Assembly: GCA_039033215.1 (NCBI GenBank)
Contig: JBCCDA010000007.1
Coordinates: 1-64,000 of the forward strand
DNA length: 64,000 nt
Source of the DNA: Thermohalobaculum sp039033215
GTDB lineage: Bacteria; Pseudomonadota; Alphaproteobacteria; Rhodobacterales; Rhodobacteraceae
Direction: 5' to 3'
In this document: piece after piece, positions 53,461 to 63,600 of the stretch
Layout: each line of letters opens with the position of its first letter
Numbering within the stretch: the first letter of the stretch is position 1
The notes under the pieces: model-generated
Told to the model about the DNA's origin: nothing
What the model saw: only the letters and a program-made list of their open reading frames with translations
Databases searched by the model: none
Position numbers and translations under genes: made by a program

Positions 53461-54474
53461 ATGAGCGGCGCCGTCAGCGAGTTTGAGTATCGCTACAACA
53501 TGACGATCCGTGCGTTCCCCAGTCATGCTGACCCAGCTTTCGAGAGCGCGGCGCAGCAGGAAGAGGTTTGGGGCCGGCAATGGGGATGCACCAACGATGT
53601 CGGCAAACTCCGCATGGTGCTGATGCATCGCCCGGGGCCCGAGATGGATATCATCGACCCCACCCAGCGGATCGAGCGATTGAACTCGTTCGGCGACGAG
53701 GACGGGCAGACCTGGTACTGGCGCGGCGACCGGATGCCGGATGTGGCCGCGCAGCAGGCTCAGCACGACGCCCTTACAAGTGCCCTGCGCGACGAGGGCG
53801 TCGAGGTCGTGCTGATCGACCAGGCGGCCCCGGGGCGTCATAAACAGATCTACACCCGCGACAGCTGCATCGGCGTGCCCGGAGGCGCCATCGTCACACG
53901 GCTGGGTCCGATCGTGCGCCGCGGAGAAGAGCGCCCGGTCACCCAGGCGCTGGCTAGCGTCGGTTGCCCCATTCTGCGCACAGTCAATGGTCGTGGTCTC
54001 ATGGAGGGTGGCAGCTTCGTCTGGCTCAAGCCCGGTCTTGCGGTGATCGGGCGTTCGTCGCGCGTTAACGAAGAAGGCACCCGACAGGTCGAGGAAGTGA
54101 TCCGGGAATCGGGAGCCGAGCTCATCCGGGTCGACCTGACTGGTTACCGTCTGCATATTGACGGCGCGCTCGTCATGATCGCCGAGGATGTCGCCATCGC
54201 CAATCCGACCCAACTGCCGTTCTGGTTTCTGGAGAAGCTGGAAGAACTGGGCATTCGGACGGTCGAGGTGCACCCTGACGATGCGGTCGGGTGCCTGAAC
54301 TGCCTGGCTGTGTCGCCCGGGCGCGTGCTCATGCAGGATGGTCTCAGCCCACGCACGGCAGATCGGCTGGACAAGCTGGGGATCGAAATTGTGAGCGTCC
54401 CTTACGACCTCATCTACGAGGGCGGCGGCGGGATCCACTGCTCCACCTCACCGCTGATCCGTGACCCGATCTGA
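53461..54474 (+). CDS. Arginine deiminase / dimethylargininase-type amidinohydrolase
   Basis: A 337-residue enzyme of the pentein (guanidino-modifying) superfamily. The nucleophile is C327 in GGGGIHCSTSP. The general-base His is H232 in YRLHIDGAL, and the acidic guanidinium ligands lie in YTRDSCIG and LMEGGSFVW. Members hydrolyse arginine, methylarginines or agmatine to citrulline-type products, or transfer amidino groups. GGAGAAG lies just before ATG 53461. With the ureohydrolase-like gene at 56333 it argues that the cluster handles a guanidino compound. Confidence 0.9.
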   Translation: MSGAVSEFEYRYNMTIRAFPSHADPAFESAAQQEEVWGRQWGCTNDVGKLRMVLMHRPGPEMDIIDPTQRIERLNSFGDEDGQTWYWRGDRMPDVAAQQAQHDALTSALRDEGVEVVLIDQAAPGRHKQIYTRDSCIGVPGGAIVTRLGPIVRRGEERPVTQALASVGCPILRTVNGRGLMEGGSFVWLKPGLAVIGRSSRVNEEGTRQVEEVIRESGAELIRVDLTGYRLHIDGALVMIAEDVAIANPTQLPFWFLEKLEELGIRTVEVHPDDAVGCLNCLAVSPGRVLMQDGLSPRTADRLDKLGIEIVSVPYDLIYEGGGGIHCSTSPLIRDPI

Positions 54475-54556
54475 CCATCGGCGCGAACGAAGACCGTTCT
54501 CCTTGGGCCGGGGTGATACCTGCCCGGTGCCATAGACCCCGCAAACGGGTGCGCAG

Positions 54557-55498
54557 ATGAGGGCGCTCGTCCTTTATGGGCCGCTCATCCTGACGGTGGT
54601 GCTCTGGTCGTTCCAGATGCCTGCGCTGCACGAGCTTGGTGCGCGATGGGATCCCGTCACGCTCGGCTTTGGGCGCAACCTGCTTGCGGCGGTGGCGTTT
54701 GGTATGCTCACCGCGGTCGTTCTCTCGCGACGGCCGCAGACCAGCACGGTTAGCCAAAGCTCACTCGCGGTGCTGTCCGTCGGCAACGGTCTCTGGATCG
54801 GCGGGCTCTTCGCAGGATTCGGATTGCTGTTCGCTTGGGGGGCTGTCGTCGGTAGTCCGATCGTGTCGGCCACGGTCACCGCAGTCATGCCCATCACAGC
54901 CAGCCTCGTGACCTGGGCCGTTACGGGGCGCAAGCCCGCTCGCGTTCTGCTGATCGCGCTGGTGTTCGTCGTTCCAGGTGCCTTCCTGGCGATGCCACCG
55001 TCCAGCGGCACCGGTGGAGATGCGCCGCGTCTTGGTCTGGTGCTCATCTTTCTGGCGCAGGTTTGCTGGAGCCTCTATTCGCTTGCGGTACCCAGATGCA
55101 TGGCGGGCGCCTCGGCTATCGCCAGCACTCAGGCGTCGATCCTGTGGGCGCTCCCGTATTACGCTGTGGCCTGCGCAATATGCTGGGGCGCCGGCGTCGG
55201 GCGCGCCGACCTGAGCGCACCTGGCATCGATGCGACGCTTGCAATCTCAAGCACAGTCGGCCCGCTCGTCCTGGGCGTGGTGTTGTGGAACCTCAGCATC
55301 TCCCGTTTGGGGCTGCCGATCTGTGCCCTGTTTCTCAATTGTGTGCCCGTCTTCGGCACGCTGATAGCCTGGGCCTTCGGGATCGTGCCAACTTTGCTGC
55401 AAGCCGGGGGAGTCGCGCTGGTCATCCTTGGGATGTTCATCGCACAGTACCGCCGCCGCGACGTGAGGTTGGGTAGGTCCCCGATGCCGCGTACCTGA
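54557..55498 (+). CDS. EamA/DMT-family transporter
   Basis: A 313-residue membrane protein with about ten hydrophobic segments in two repeats, typical of drug/metabolite exporters. The first starts LYGPLILTVVLWSFQMPALHEL, and the second repeat has LGLVLIFLAQVCWSLYSLAV and LPICALFLNCVPVFGTLIAW. EamA proteins export or exchange metabolites such as amino acids. In this cluster it might remove a pathway product. The substrate is unknown. Confidence 0.88.
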   Translation: MRALVLYGPLILTVVLWSFQMPALHELGARWDPVTLGFGRNLLAAVAFGMLTAVVLSRRPQTSTVSQSSLAVLSVGNGLWIGGLFAGFGLLFAWGAVVGSPIVSATVTAVMPITASLVTWAVTGRKPARVLLIALVFVVPGAFLAMPPSSGTGGDAPRLGLVLIFLAQVCWSLYSLAVPRCMAGASAIASTQASILWALPYYAVACAICWGAGVGRADLSAPGIDATLAISSTVGPLVLGVVLWNLSISRLGLPICALFLNCVPVFGTLIAWAFGIVPTLLQAGGVALVILGMFIAQYRRRDVRLGRSPMPRT

Positions 55499-55564
55499 TA
55501 CGGACAGACTGACACGAGAGTTGAGATCGACTAGACCTGTGCTGAACCCGGATGGAGCTGCCCC

Positions 55565-56305
55565 ATGTTTGACGAACCGACTGACACTGACATCGCTATC
55601 GCCCGTCGTGATCTTGCCGCGGCCTATCGTCTGATCGCGCACTTCGGTTTGGATGACGGCATCTACACCCATATCTCGATGCGCCTGGGCCATGACCGGT
55701 TTCTGCTCAACCCATTCGGGCTGAGCTTCGACGAGATCCGCGCCTCGACGCTGGTTACGATCGACCACGAAGGCAGCATTATTGACGACCCTCACGGTAC
55801 GGGGGTGAACGCGGCTGGGTTCACGATTCACTCGGCCGTTCATATGGAACGTCCGGATGTCGCCTGCGTGGCGCATACCCACACCGTGGCGGGTGTCGCG
55901 GTCTCGAGCCAGGAGAAGGGTTTGCTGCCACTGAACCAGTGGTCGCTGCAGTTCTACAATCGGATTGCTTTTCATGACTATGAGGGCATCGCGCTGGATC
56001 TGGAGGAGCGCGACAGACTGGTCGCCGATCTCGGAAGCTTCGATACAATGATCCTACGCAACCACGGGATGCTTACCTGCGGGCAGACGGTCGGCGCGGC
56101 GATCAAAAAGATGCTGAACCTCGAGCGGGCCTGCCAGGCTCAGGTTGCGGCATTGGCCGGCGGGCAAGAACTGCGCTGGCCGCCGCACGACGTCTGCGAG
56201 AAGACCGCTCAGCAGTACGAAGGCGGTGCCGACAAGCCGCGGGACTTCCAGTGGGAGGCGTATCTGCGACTGCTCGAGCGGGTCGCTCCAGACTTCAGCG
56301 ATTGA
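55565..56305 (+). CDS. Class II aldolase/adducin-family protein
   Basis: A 246-residue zinc aldolase-fold protein (FucA/AraD type). DDGIYTHISMRLG, HSAVHMERPDVACVAHTHT (zinc HxH) and ILRNHGMLTCGQTVGAA (third zinc His) are the signature blocks. Members cleave sugar phosphates or decarboxylate and condense small keto acids. Its place between a transporter and a ureohydrolase suggests processing of the carbon skeleton left after nitrogen removal; this is inference. Confidence 0.9.
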   Translation: MFDEPTDTDIAIARRDLAAAYRLIAHFGLDDGIYTHISMRLGHDRFLLNPFGLSFDEIRASTLVTIDHEGSIIDDPHGTGVNAAGFTIHSAVHMERPDVACVAHTHTVAGVAVSSQEKGLLPLNQWSLQFYNRIAFHDYEGIALDLEERDRLVADLGSFDTMILRNHGMLTCGQTVGAAIKKMLNLERACQAQVAALAGGQELRWPPHDVCEKTAQQYEGGADKPRDFQWEAYLRLLERVAPDFSD

Positions 56306-56332
56306 GGCCGCAGTGCACGGTGGATCTTGCTT

Positions 56333-57265
56333 TCAGCTAGGTCCGCCGCGGGCACGCCAGATCAGCAGCAGGATCTCGTAGGTGACGGCGGCGGCCAAAA
56401 AGGCGGTCATGCCGTTCACGTCCTGCGGTGGGCTGACCGTGTTGACGTCGGCAGCAACGATATCGAGCCCCTCGAGCGCTTGGAGTACGGCGAGCCCCTC
56501 GCGCGCCGAAAACCCGCCCCAGACCGGTGTGCAGACCCCGGGCGCGCAGGAGGGGTCGAAGACATCCATGTCCCACGATAGATAAACGGGCCGGCCCTCC
56601 AGGCTCTCGCGGATCTCGGCGACGGCCGCCGCTGGCCCGCGGTCCTGAAAGTCCCCCATGGTCATGATGTTGTAGCCGAGCTCGCGCGTGTGCGCGTGTA
56701 CCCCCGAGACCGTCGTCGTGCCGCGCAACCCCACATGCCATGACGCACTTGGGCTGACGCGCTGTTCCAGTGCTGCGTGGGTGAACTGGGTGGCAGCATC
56801 GTAGCGGTGGACGGGATCGACTTCGTAGGCGTCGGTATGGCTGTCGACGTGAAGGACGGCCAGATCGGAGTAAACCCGCGATGCGGCACGCAGGAGCGGC
56901 AGCGAGACGCTGCCGTCTCCGCCAAAACCGATCGGCGCGGCGCCGGCGTTCACCAGCGGAAAGGCAGCGGCTTCAATGGCATCAAACGCCTCCGACGCGC
57001 GTGAGGGCACCAACGGCACATCTCCGGCATCGATCGCGCCAAGCGCCGACAGGATGTCGACATCCGCCCGCTCCGGATGATAGCGCCGGACGAGCCCGGA
57101 TTGTTCCCTGATCGATTGCGGCCCTTGGCGGGCACCCACTCGGAACGGGTGGGTTCCACAGTCGAACGGACAGCCGAGAATGGCTGCGCCGGCGCCCGTT
57201 GCGTCTGTTCGGAAGGGCAACTCCATGAATGTCAGTGGCCCACGATAGAGAACATCTTCCGTCAC
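56333..57265 (-). CDS. Atypical ureohydrolase (agmatinase/arginase family) with altered metal ligands
   Basis: A 310-residue protein of the arginase/agmatinase/formiminoglutamase fold, which normally splits guanidino groups to urea with two Mn ions. VLHVDSHTDAY and SWDMDVFDPSCAPG preserve four metal-binding Asp/His positions. In the first motif GGDHS reads GGDGS, so one Mn-ligand His is Gly. The active-site segment aligned with DHGTMF of E. coli SpeB reads DAATQF, losing a His. The late Glu of VVEVAP is replaced in VNTVSP. GTG 57265 has GGAG 8 bases upstream; GTG 57274 is possible. It is convergent with the aldolase gene. It may bind a different metal, use a different substrate, or be non-catalytic. 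Confidence 0.87.
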   Translation of the reverse strand: MTEDVLYRGPLTFMELPFRTDATGAGAAILGCPFDCGTHPFRVGARQGPQSIREQSGLVRRYHPERADVDILSALGAIDAGDVPLVPSRASEAFDAIEAAAFPLVNAGAAPIGFGGDGSVSLPLLRAASRVYSDLAVLHVDSHTDAYEVDPVHRYDAATQFTHAALEQRVSPSASWHVGLRGTTTVSGVHAHTRELGYNIMTMGDFQDRGPAAAVAEIRESLEGRPVYLSWDMDVFDPSCAPGVCTPVWGGFSAREGLAVLQALEGLDIVAADVNTVSPPQDVNGMTAFLAAAVTYEILLLIWRARGGPS

Positions 57266-57815
57266 GAGCCACACTCCCCCTTCTGAGCGGTTCCCATGAC
57301 CAGGTTGACGGGAAACGCGCGGTTACCCCGACCAAGATCATTGCACGAGTTCGCAGGATCCGCAGTCCTCCGGCAACACTAAACGATCGATCCAAGATCA
57401 GCGCAACGGTCTCTTGGCGATGGACTCCATCGATCATCAGGTCGGACATTCTGGTCGAACTCTTCGGCGTGTCCGCCTGTGTGGCTCTGGCTATCTGCAC
57501 AGTGGTTCGGCATGGAACTGTTCGAAGCCGGTTTCCCGTTCGTGCGTACGATCCTGAGGAGAGTGGCGCGCCCAAAGACCGCAGCAAGGCTGATCACCCG
57601 AGACGCCTGTGCTGTGTGGAATTCGGCGGCCGTTCTGTCTGAAATCCTCGACGCGGTCGTTGCGCTTCCGCTGAACGAACCCGCACGGCGCGAGTCTTCG
57701 GCCAGACGCCGCCCCAGAATTAACAAAGTTTTGGTCGATCTATCTGTCGCTGACGCTGGGGAACGTCCAACTTGACAGATACACTCACAACTTCGCTCTG
57801 GGAGCGTTCGGGGCT
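57266..57815. other. 550-bp region without a recognised gene; possible gene remnant
   Basis: No known family is recognised. On the plus strand, one frame gives SIIRSDILVELFGVSACVAL near 57429-57490, and another from 57512 gives a protein-like run (ELFEAGFPFVRTILRRVARP) ending at 57775, just before the kinase gene. The change of frame near 57500 would fit a decayed or frameshifted small gene. It may also be plain promoter DNA for the divergent ureohydrolase and kinase genes. Confidence 0.35.
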
Positions 57816-60548
57816 ATGAGGCTACGCGTCCGAACGTACCTGATCATTGCACTGATGTTCGCGTCGGGCTTGCCGTTGGCCGTGTTCTGGGTGTGGCCGC
57901 ACGCCCGAATAGTGGAAACAGAAACGGAAAAAGTAAGTGATCGCTATCTGCTTCTCGCGCAGAACCTGTCCACGGTGCTCGAGTTGTATCACCGCGACAT
58001 CGTCACAACGCTCGGGGCGTTTGCCGATGTCATTGCGGACGGCGGTGGTGCCGAAGCGGCTGTCCTGTTCCAAGACCTGAACTTCCGCGAGATCTGCGTC
58101 GTGGACGCGGTGAGCGGCGACGTGCGAACCAGCTACTTCCCTGAGACCTATCCTTGCCCGGATCAGATGCCGCCCGAGAAGATGGCGTTGTTCCAGCAGC
58201 TGGTCTCGACGCAAGAAGTGGGAATGTCGCGGGTCCTCCGGCCCTCCGGCGCGGCGCCTCGAATCTACTTGGCGACCAAGTCAGGCACTGACCTCGTCGT
58301 CGGTGCAATAAACACCGATTTCTTCCAGCAGACGTTCGAACAGGTGAAATTCGGTCGGCAAGGGCACGCCTTGGTGGTCGATCACACGGGACAAGTGCTT
58401 GCCCATCCAAAACCGGATTGGGCCGCCAGGGCAGTCAGTCTTGCGGATCTGGCTCCGGTCGTTGGAGTTTTGAATGGCGAGGATGGGGTCGCGCAGTTCT
58501 TTTCGCCTGCTTTGCAGCAGGAAATGCTGTCCGGGTTCGCCACTGTACCCGGACCAGGTTGGGGAGTCATCGTCCCCCAGCCGGTGAGTGAACTGGAAGA
58601 AGTCGCCGCTCAGTTCAACCGCGATTCCCTCGTGGTCCTGTCGGTGGGGCTCGGCTTCTCACTGCTGCTGGCGCTGGTCGTATCCGTCCAGTTTTCCCGC
58701 CGCCTCGGTAACATTGCAACGGCCGTCCGCCGGCTGACGCAGGAGCAGGATGGCGTTCGCGTCCGCACCAGCCGCGACCTCATTGGCGTTCGTGAGCTGC
58801 TTGCGTTGGAGACAGGTGTCAACAAGCTTGCAGCGGACAGCGAGACCGCGAGATCATCGCAGCTCGCTCACAACAGCAATCTGGAGGCGGCCAACGAGAA
58901 GCTCCGCCAGGAGATGACGGAACGCAGGAATGCGGTGGCGGGCCAACGCCACAGCGAGATCCGCTTCAGAAGCCTGTTTGAAAGCGCACCAATCTCCATT
59001 CGGGAAGAAGACCTGTCGGGAATGAAGCGACTGATCGATGAGCTTTGTCTCCCGGGCCGAGCAGAGTTTGGCAGGTATCTGGACGAGCACCCTGAGTTTC
59101 TTGAGGCCTGCGGCAGATCTATTCGTGTCGTCGACGCAAACGAGGCGTCGCTCGCGCTGCATGGATACACCGACAAGGACCAGATGCTTGCGCGCGTGGT
59201 CCGCAGTCTTTCCCCCGCCGCGATGAAGATTGTTCGGATGACGGTCGAGACAATCCACGAAGGCCAACACGGGCGATCTTACGAGACACGGATCACGCGC
59301 ACCGACGGACAGGTGCGGACGGTCCAGGCGACGTGGTCCGTCATTCCAGGACATGAGGACACCTACTCACGGATACTTCTGTCGTCGGTGGATCTTACAG
59401 ACCGCCTGCAATCGGAAGAAGCGCTTCGACAAGCTCAGAAGATGGAGGCAGTCGGGCAACTCACCGGGGGCGTTGCCCATGACTTCAACAACCTGCTGAC
59501 CGTGATCGGCGGGAACCTCGAGTTGCTGGACGCCAGTCACGCTCTCGATCCGGACCTCGCGGCGCCAATTCACAAGGCTGTGCGCCGGGGGGCGGAGCTG
59601 ACCCAAAGGCTCCTCGCGTTCTCCAGGAAACAACCACTCGTGCCTCAGGCCATTGATCTCGATGAACTCGTCGCCGGGATGACAAACCTCCTCCAGCGCT
59701 CTCTGGGAGAGGAAGTCAGCGTGCTGCTTCAGACGTCAGATGACCGCCGTGTCGCTCTTGCCGACGCTGGGCAAGTTGAAGCGGCGCTCCTGAACCTTGC
59801 GCTGAATTCTAGGGACGCAATGCCCAATGGCGGAACGCTCACGATCGCAAGGCGGAGCCACCACGTCGATGAGGACAGCAAAATCGACGCTCCTCCGGGG
59901 GACTACGTCGCGATCCATGTGTCGGACACTGGTGACGGCATGACACCTGAGACACTCGCTCGCGCGGTCGAGCCGTTCTACACGACCAAGGAAGTTGGAA
60001 AGGGCTCTGGGCTTGGGCTGTCCATGGTCTACGGCTTCGCAAAGCAGTCCGGCGGGGATCTGCAGATCGAAAGCACACTTGGCCACGGCACGACGGTCTC
60101 ACTCTATCTGCCGACGGCCGATGTCGCCCGCGATTGTCCCGTCCAGCATGAGGTCACCGAAACGGCCGTCGTTGGAAAGGGGCGGAAGGTCCTGATACTT
60201 GAGGACGACGCGGGCGTGCGCGACTATCTGGTCAGGTTGCTGAGCAGTTCCGGGTTCGATGGCTTGCCGGCAGACGGCATCGACGCGGCGGCATCGATTC
60301 TCGACGAGTCCGAGCAGATCGACGTCCTGCTGTCGGATGTCATGTTGCCCGGCGGCACCCTGGGCACGGAGTTCGCGGTAGACGTCGTCAGGCGCCACCC
60401 CAGGATCGGGGTCGTGTTCATCTCCGGTCGACCGTCGGAGGCACGGCTCCACCACAGCCCGGACCTGAACGGAGCTCCCCTGTTGACGAAGCCGTTCGAT
60501 CGCCACGAACTCATATCAAGCGTCCTCTCGGTGATCAGGTCAGGCTGA
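57816..60548 (+). CDS. Hybrid sensor histidine kinase with C-terminal receiver domain
   Basis: A 910-residue membrane kinase. A first membrane helix (YLIIALMFASGLPLAVFWVW), an extracytoplasmic Cache-like sensor to about residue 270, and a second helix (LVVLSVGLGFSLLLALVVSV) are followed by a linker/HAMP-like and coiled-coil region and a PAS-like domain (about 390-530). HisKA has phospho-accepting H555 (GGVAHDFNN). HATPase_c has NLALNSRDAM (N box), VSDTGDGM (G1) and GKGSGLGLSMV (G2). The receiver carries EDD, phospho-acceptor D841 (LLSDVMLPGG) and K892 (LLTKPFD). AHDFNN marks the HWE-adjacent group common in alphaproteobacteria. No separate response regulator is adjacent. The ligand is unknown. 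Confidence 0.93.
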   Translation: MRLRVRTYLIIALMFASGLPLAVFWVWPHARIVETETEKVSDRYLLLAQNLSTVLELYHRDIVTTLGAFADVIADGGGAEAAVLFQDLNFREICVVDAVSGDVRTSYFPETYPCPDQMPPEKMALFQQLVSTQEVGMSRVLRPSGAAPRIYLATKSGTDLVVGAINTDFFQQTFEQVKFGRQGHALVVDHTGQVLAHPKPDWAARAVSLADLAPVVGVLNGEDGVAQFFSPALQQEMLSGFATVPGPGWGVIVPQPVSELEEVAAQFNRDSLVVLSVGLGFSLLLALVVSVQFSRRLGNIATAVRRLTQEQDGVRVRTSRDLIGVRELLALETGVNKLAADSETARSSQLAHNSNLEAANEKLRQEMTERRNAVAGQRHSEIRFRSLFESAPISIREEDLSGMKRLIDELCLPGRAEFGRYLDEHPEFLEACGRSIRVVDANEASLALHGYTDKDQMLARVVRSLSPAAMKIVRMTVETIHEGQHGRSYETRITRTDGQVRTVQATWSVIPGHEDTYSRILLSSVDLTDRLQSEEALRQAQKMEAVGQLTGGVAHDFNNLLTVIGGNLELLDASHALDPDLAAPIHKAVRRGAELTQRLLAFSRKQPLVPQAIDLDELVAGMTNLLQRSLGEEVSVLLQTSDDRRVALADAGQVEAALLNLALNSRDAMPNGGTLTIARRSHHVDEDSKIDAPPGDYVAIHVSDTGDGMTPETLARAVEPFYTTKEVGKGSGLGLSMVYGFAKQSGGDLQIESTLGHGTTVSLYLPTADVARDCPVQHEVTETAVVGKGRKVLILEDDAGVRDYLVRLLSSSGFDGLPADGIDAAASILDESEQIDVLLSDVMLPGGTLGTEFAVDVVRRHPRIGVVFISGRPSEARLHHSPDLNGAPLLTKPFDRHELISSVLSVIRSG

Positions 60549-60574
60549 CCACAGCACATCATCCCCTGTTCTGA

Positions 60575-60613
60575 CCCGCGGTTTGTGGACCGCATCGGCC
60601 CACAAACCGCGGG
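60575..60613. terminator. Perfect 14-bp inverted repeat between convergent kinase and RTX genes
   Basis: CCCGCGGTTTGTGG (60575-60588) and CCACAAACCGCGGG (60600-60613) pair perfectly around an 11-base loop, in the gap between the convergent kinase and second RTX genes. Neither strand has a T-run, but the strong stem probably ends transcription or protects mRNA in both directions. Confidence 0.65.
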
Positions 60614-60675
60614 GAAGAGACATCTGCAAGGACGACTAGCGGAAGTGCTTGCCCCGGTTGGGGCTCTTCACTGCG

Positions 60676-63600
60676 CTACAGGAAGTCACTCGCGTCTACA
60701 TCGGCCGGGGGTACGCCCTCGAGGAAGACGACATAGCCGCCACCAATCAGCTTGGTGCCGGCGCCGCCGCCAAAGGTCGAGATCGCGAAGTCGTTGAACC
60801 CGAGCCCATCCGCGGTGAAATCAAGCACGTCGACACCATCCTCCCAGTCGGTGATACGGTCGATGCCGCCGGAGACCGTGAACACGAAGACATCGGCATC
60901 GAGCCCACCCGTCAGGGTGTCACCGCTCGCGCCGCCGTCCAGGGTGTCCTCACCCATGCCGCCGTAGAGCAGGTCCTGTCCCGCCCCGCCGTTGATGTCG
61001 TCATTGCCCGACCAGCCATAGAGGACATCGGCGAACTCGTTACCCAGGATCGAGTCGTCATCATGCCCGCCGTAGATGAGGTCGGCACCGGCGTTGCCTG
61101 CAATGAAGTCATCGCCCCAGCCTCCGTCGATACTGTCGGCGCCCTTGGACCCGAAGAGGCTGTCATCGCCGGCACCGCCGTCCACGGTGTCGTGGTCGGC
61201 GCCGCCAAACACGATATCGTTGCCTGCATCAGCGTCGATGTCGTCACTGCCGTCGAGACCCAGAATGACGTCTTCCTCGACCGTCCCAAGGAGTACTTCC
61301 CCGATGTTGGTGCCCAGTATCTCCCTTGGCCCGAACAACTCCGTCGACGGGAGGGCTGAGAAGTCGCCTTCCGCCGCCTCCAGCAAGACTGCCTCGACAT
61401 CCGTCAGCGACCGGTCGAACATCATGATGTCCGTGATGCTGCCCTCGAAGTACCACTCCGCGCGATCCTCCAGTCCGTCACGGCGGCGAGCAGATGCGCC
61501 GACGAGGATCTCTTCGGTGTTGCCAAGCATGCCGCCCGGGAAGCCGTCTTCCGCATCGACCATCTCGCCGTTCACGAACAGCGCGAGCGTATTGTCGTCG
61601 AAGCTGAAGGCGATGTCATAGGTCTCGCCTGCAACGATCTGCTCGTCACGGTACTTGAGGTAGCGGCTGATGTCGGTGTCGTCCTGAAAACGAACCCTGA
61701 GGTACCCGTCGGTTCCAACCCATGCCGTGAAGTGGCCTCCGGTCTTGTGGCCCGAATGATCCTTGGAGAGGAGCGCCTGGTCGCGCCCGCCTGGCGCGTC
61801 CGCCGTGAAGCTGAAGGCGATCGTGCCCGTCTCCTGCTGCATCGAAGGCGTGTGCGCTATCGTTCCATAGATGTCGCCGTTGTAGCTTCCGCCATCATCC
61901 TCCAACACCAGCCCGAGCTCGGGTAGGTCCGTCACCACGGTGTCGCCGTAGCTGACCAGGTCCGCATAGGGGTTTTCGGCGAAGGCTTCGGGGTCCGAGC
62001 CTATCGGATCCCCTTCGACGTCGCGGCTATCGTAGCCAAAGAGCTCCTGTCCGTTCCACTCCCGGGTCTTCGTGTCGCCTGAGGGGGCGAGCGCCTCCTG
62101 TAGCTGGTCGACCGTGTCGACGATGCCGTAGTGGACGCCTGCGTCCGTGATGACGTCGTCTTCCTCGACCAGGTCACCGTGCACGACGACATACCCGAGG
62201 TAGTCCTCGTCATGAGCACCGCCGTTCCTGCCCTGCTGCGAGTAGACGGTGATGACCGAGACGGCAGTGTCATCAACGCCGTCATCGTTGCTGTCGTGGG
62301 GCCGGTGCGTGATCTCGACGTTCGTTGTGTGACCGATGATCGAGATCGTGTCCTCGCCCTTCACGAAGTCCGCGATGACATCGATCCCGATCCCGTCTAC
62401 CCAATGGGCGTGAATTCGGGCGTTCTCCCCGGCGACCCCGCCCCAGTGGATCATCCGCTCGCCGCTCATCAGGTTGTCTGTGATCGCCTCTCGGGTGCCG
62501 TTGATCAGCGTCTCGATCTTGAAGTGGTCGTTGCCCGCACCGCCGACCAGGATGTCGTCCGCGACGAGCGGCTGATCAAGCCAGTCGGCCAGTTTCAGAA
62601 GGCTGTTGTCGATCTGCGGGTCCGGGAAGGGCCGCGATGGCTCGCCAAGGACCAGCTGACCGGCACGGTCCTCGCCTGTGTCCGAGCGGGCAATCAGGAC
62701 GTCGTTACCGGCGCCCCCGATCACCAGGTCCGAGCCACGACCGCCATCAAGGGTATCGTTGCCGTCACCGCCGTCGACGATGTCGTCCCCATAACCGCCC
62801 TGAATGCTGTCGTTGCCACCGCCTCCGGAAAGGCTGTCGTCACCGGCACCGCCATCTACGCTGTCGTCGCCGCCGAGGCCGAAGAACGTATCGTCCGCCG
62901 CTATGATCGGCTGCGGCCCCGTGGCCTTGGTGAGTTTGCCGATATCGAACCCGGGCGTCGCCAGGTGCTGGATCTCGGCCCGCGTCAGGGCATCGGTGGC
63001 GCTGTATCCGCCAAAGAGCGCGAAATCGGCGATGGCACCCTCGAACGGGTTATCCAGGTCTTCATCGTCGGTGCCGAACTGCTGTGCGGTCTCGTTGAGC
63101 TCGGTCAGCCGCTGATCGGCACCAAGGACCCAGGGCTCCTTGTTGTTCAGGAAGAACGCCTCAAGATAGGTCTCGGGCGTTGGTACGTCGCCTTCGACGG
63201 GCGTCCACGCACTGCTCGGGACCTTCTTGCCGTCCAGATAGACGAAGACCCCGGTCTCGGTGAAGTTGACGGCCAGGTGCTGCCAGGTGCCCTGCGTGAG
63301 CAGGGGGCCCGTCGTCCAGCCCTTGTTGCCACCCCCGTCGCCTGGCGCCATGCGCAGGAGGAGCCCGCCGTCGCTGGTGTGGCCCAGCCTGAAGTGTCCG
63401 CCTTCACCGGCACCGCGCTGATCCTTGGAGACGAAGACCCCCGTGCTCGTGAGATCCTGTGGCTGCACCCACAGCGTGATCGACCCTTGCGTGATCTGAT
63501 AGTCGGGATCGTGCGCAATGAAAGCGAACTCGTCCTCGCCATTGAACGAGAGCGCATTCAACGCGCCATCCGGCCCTTCCACCACACCGTCCGTGCGCAG

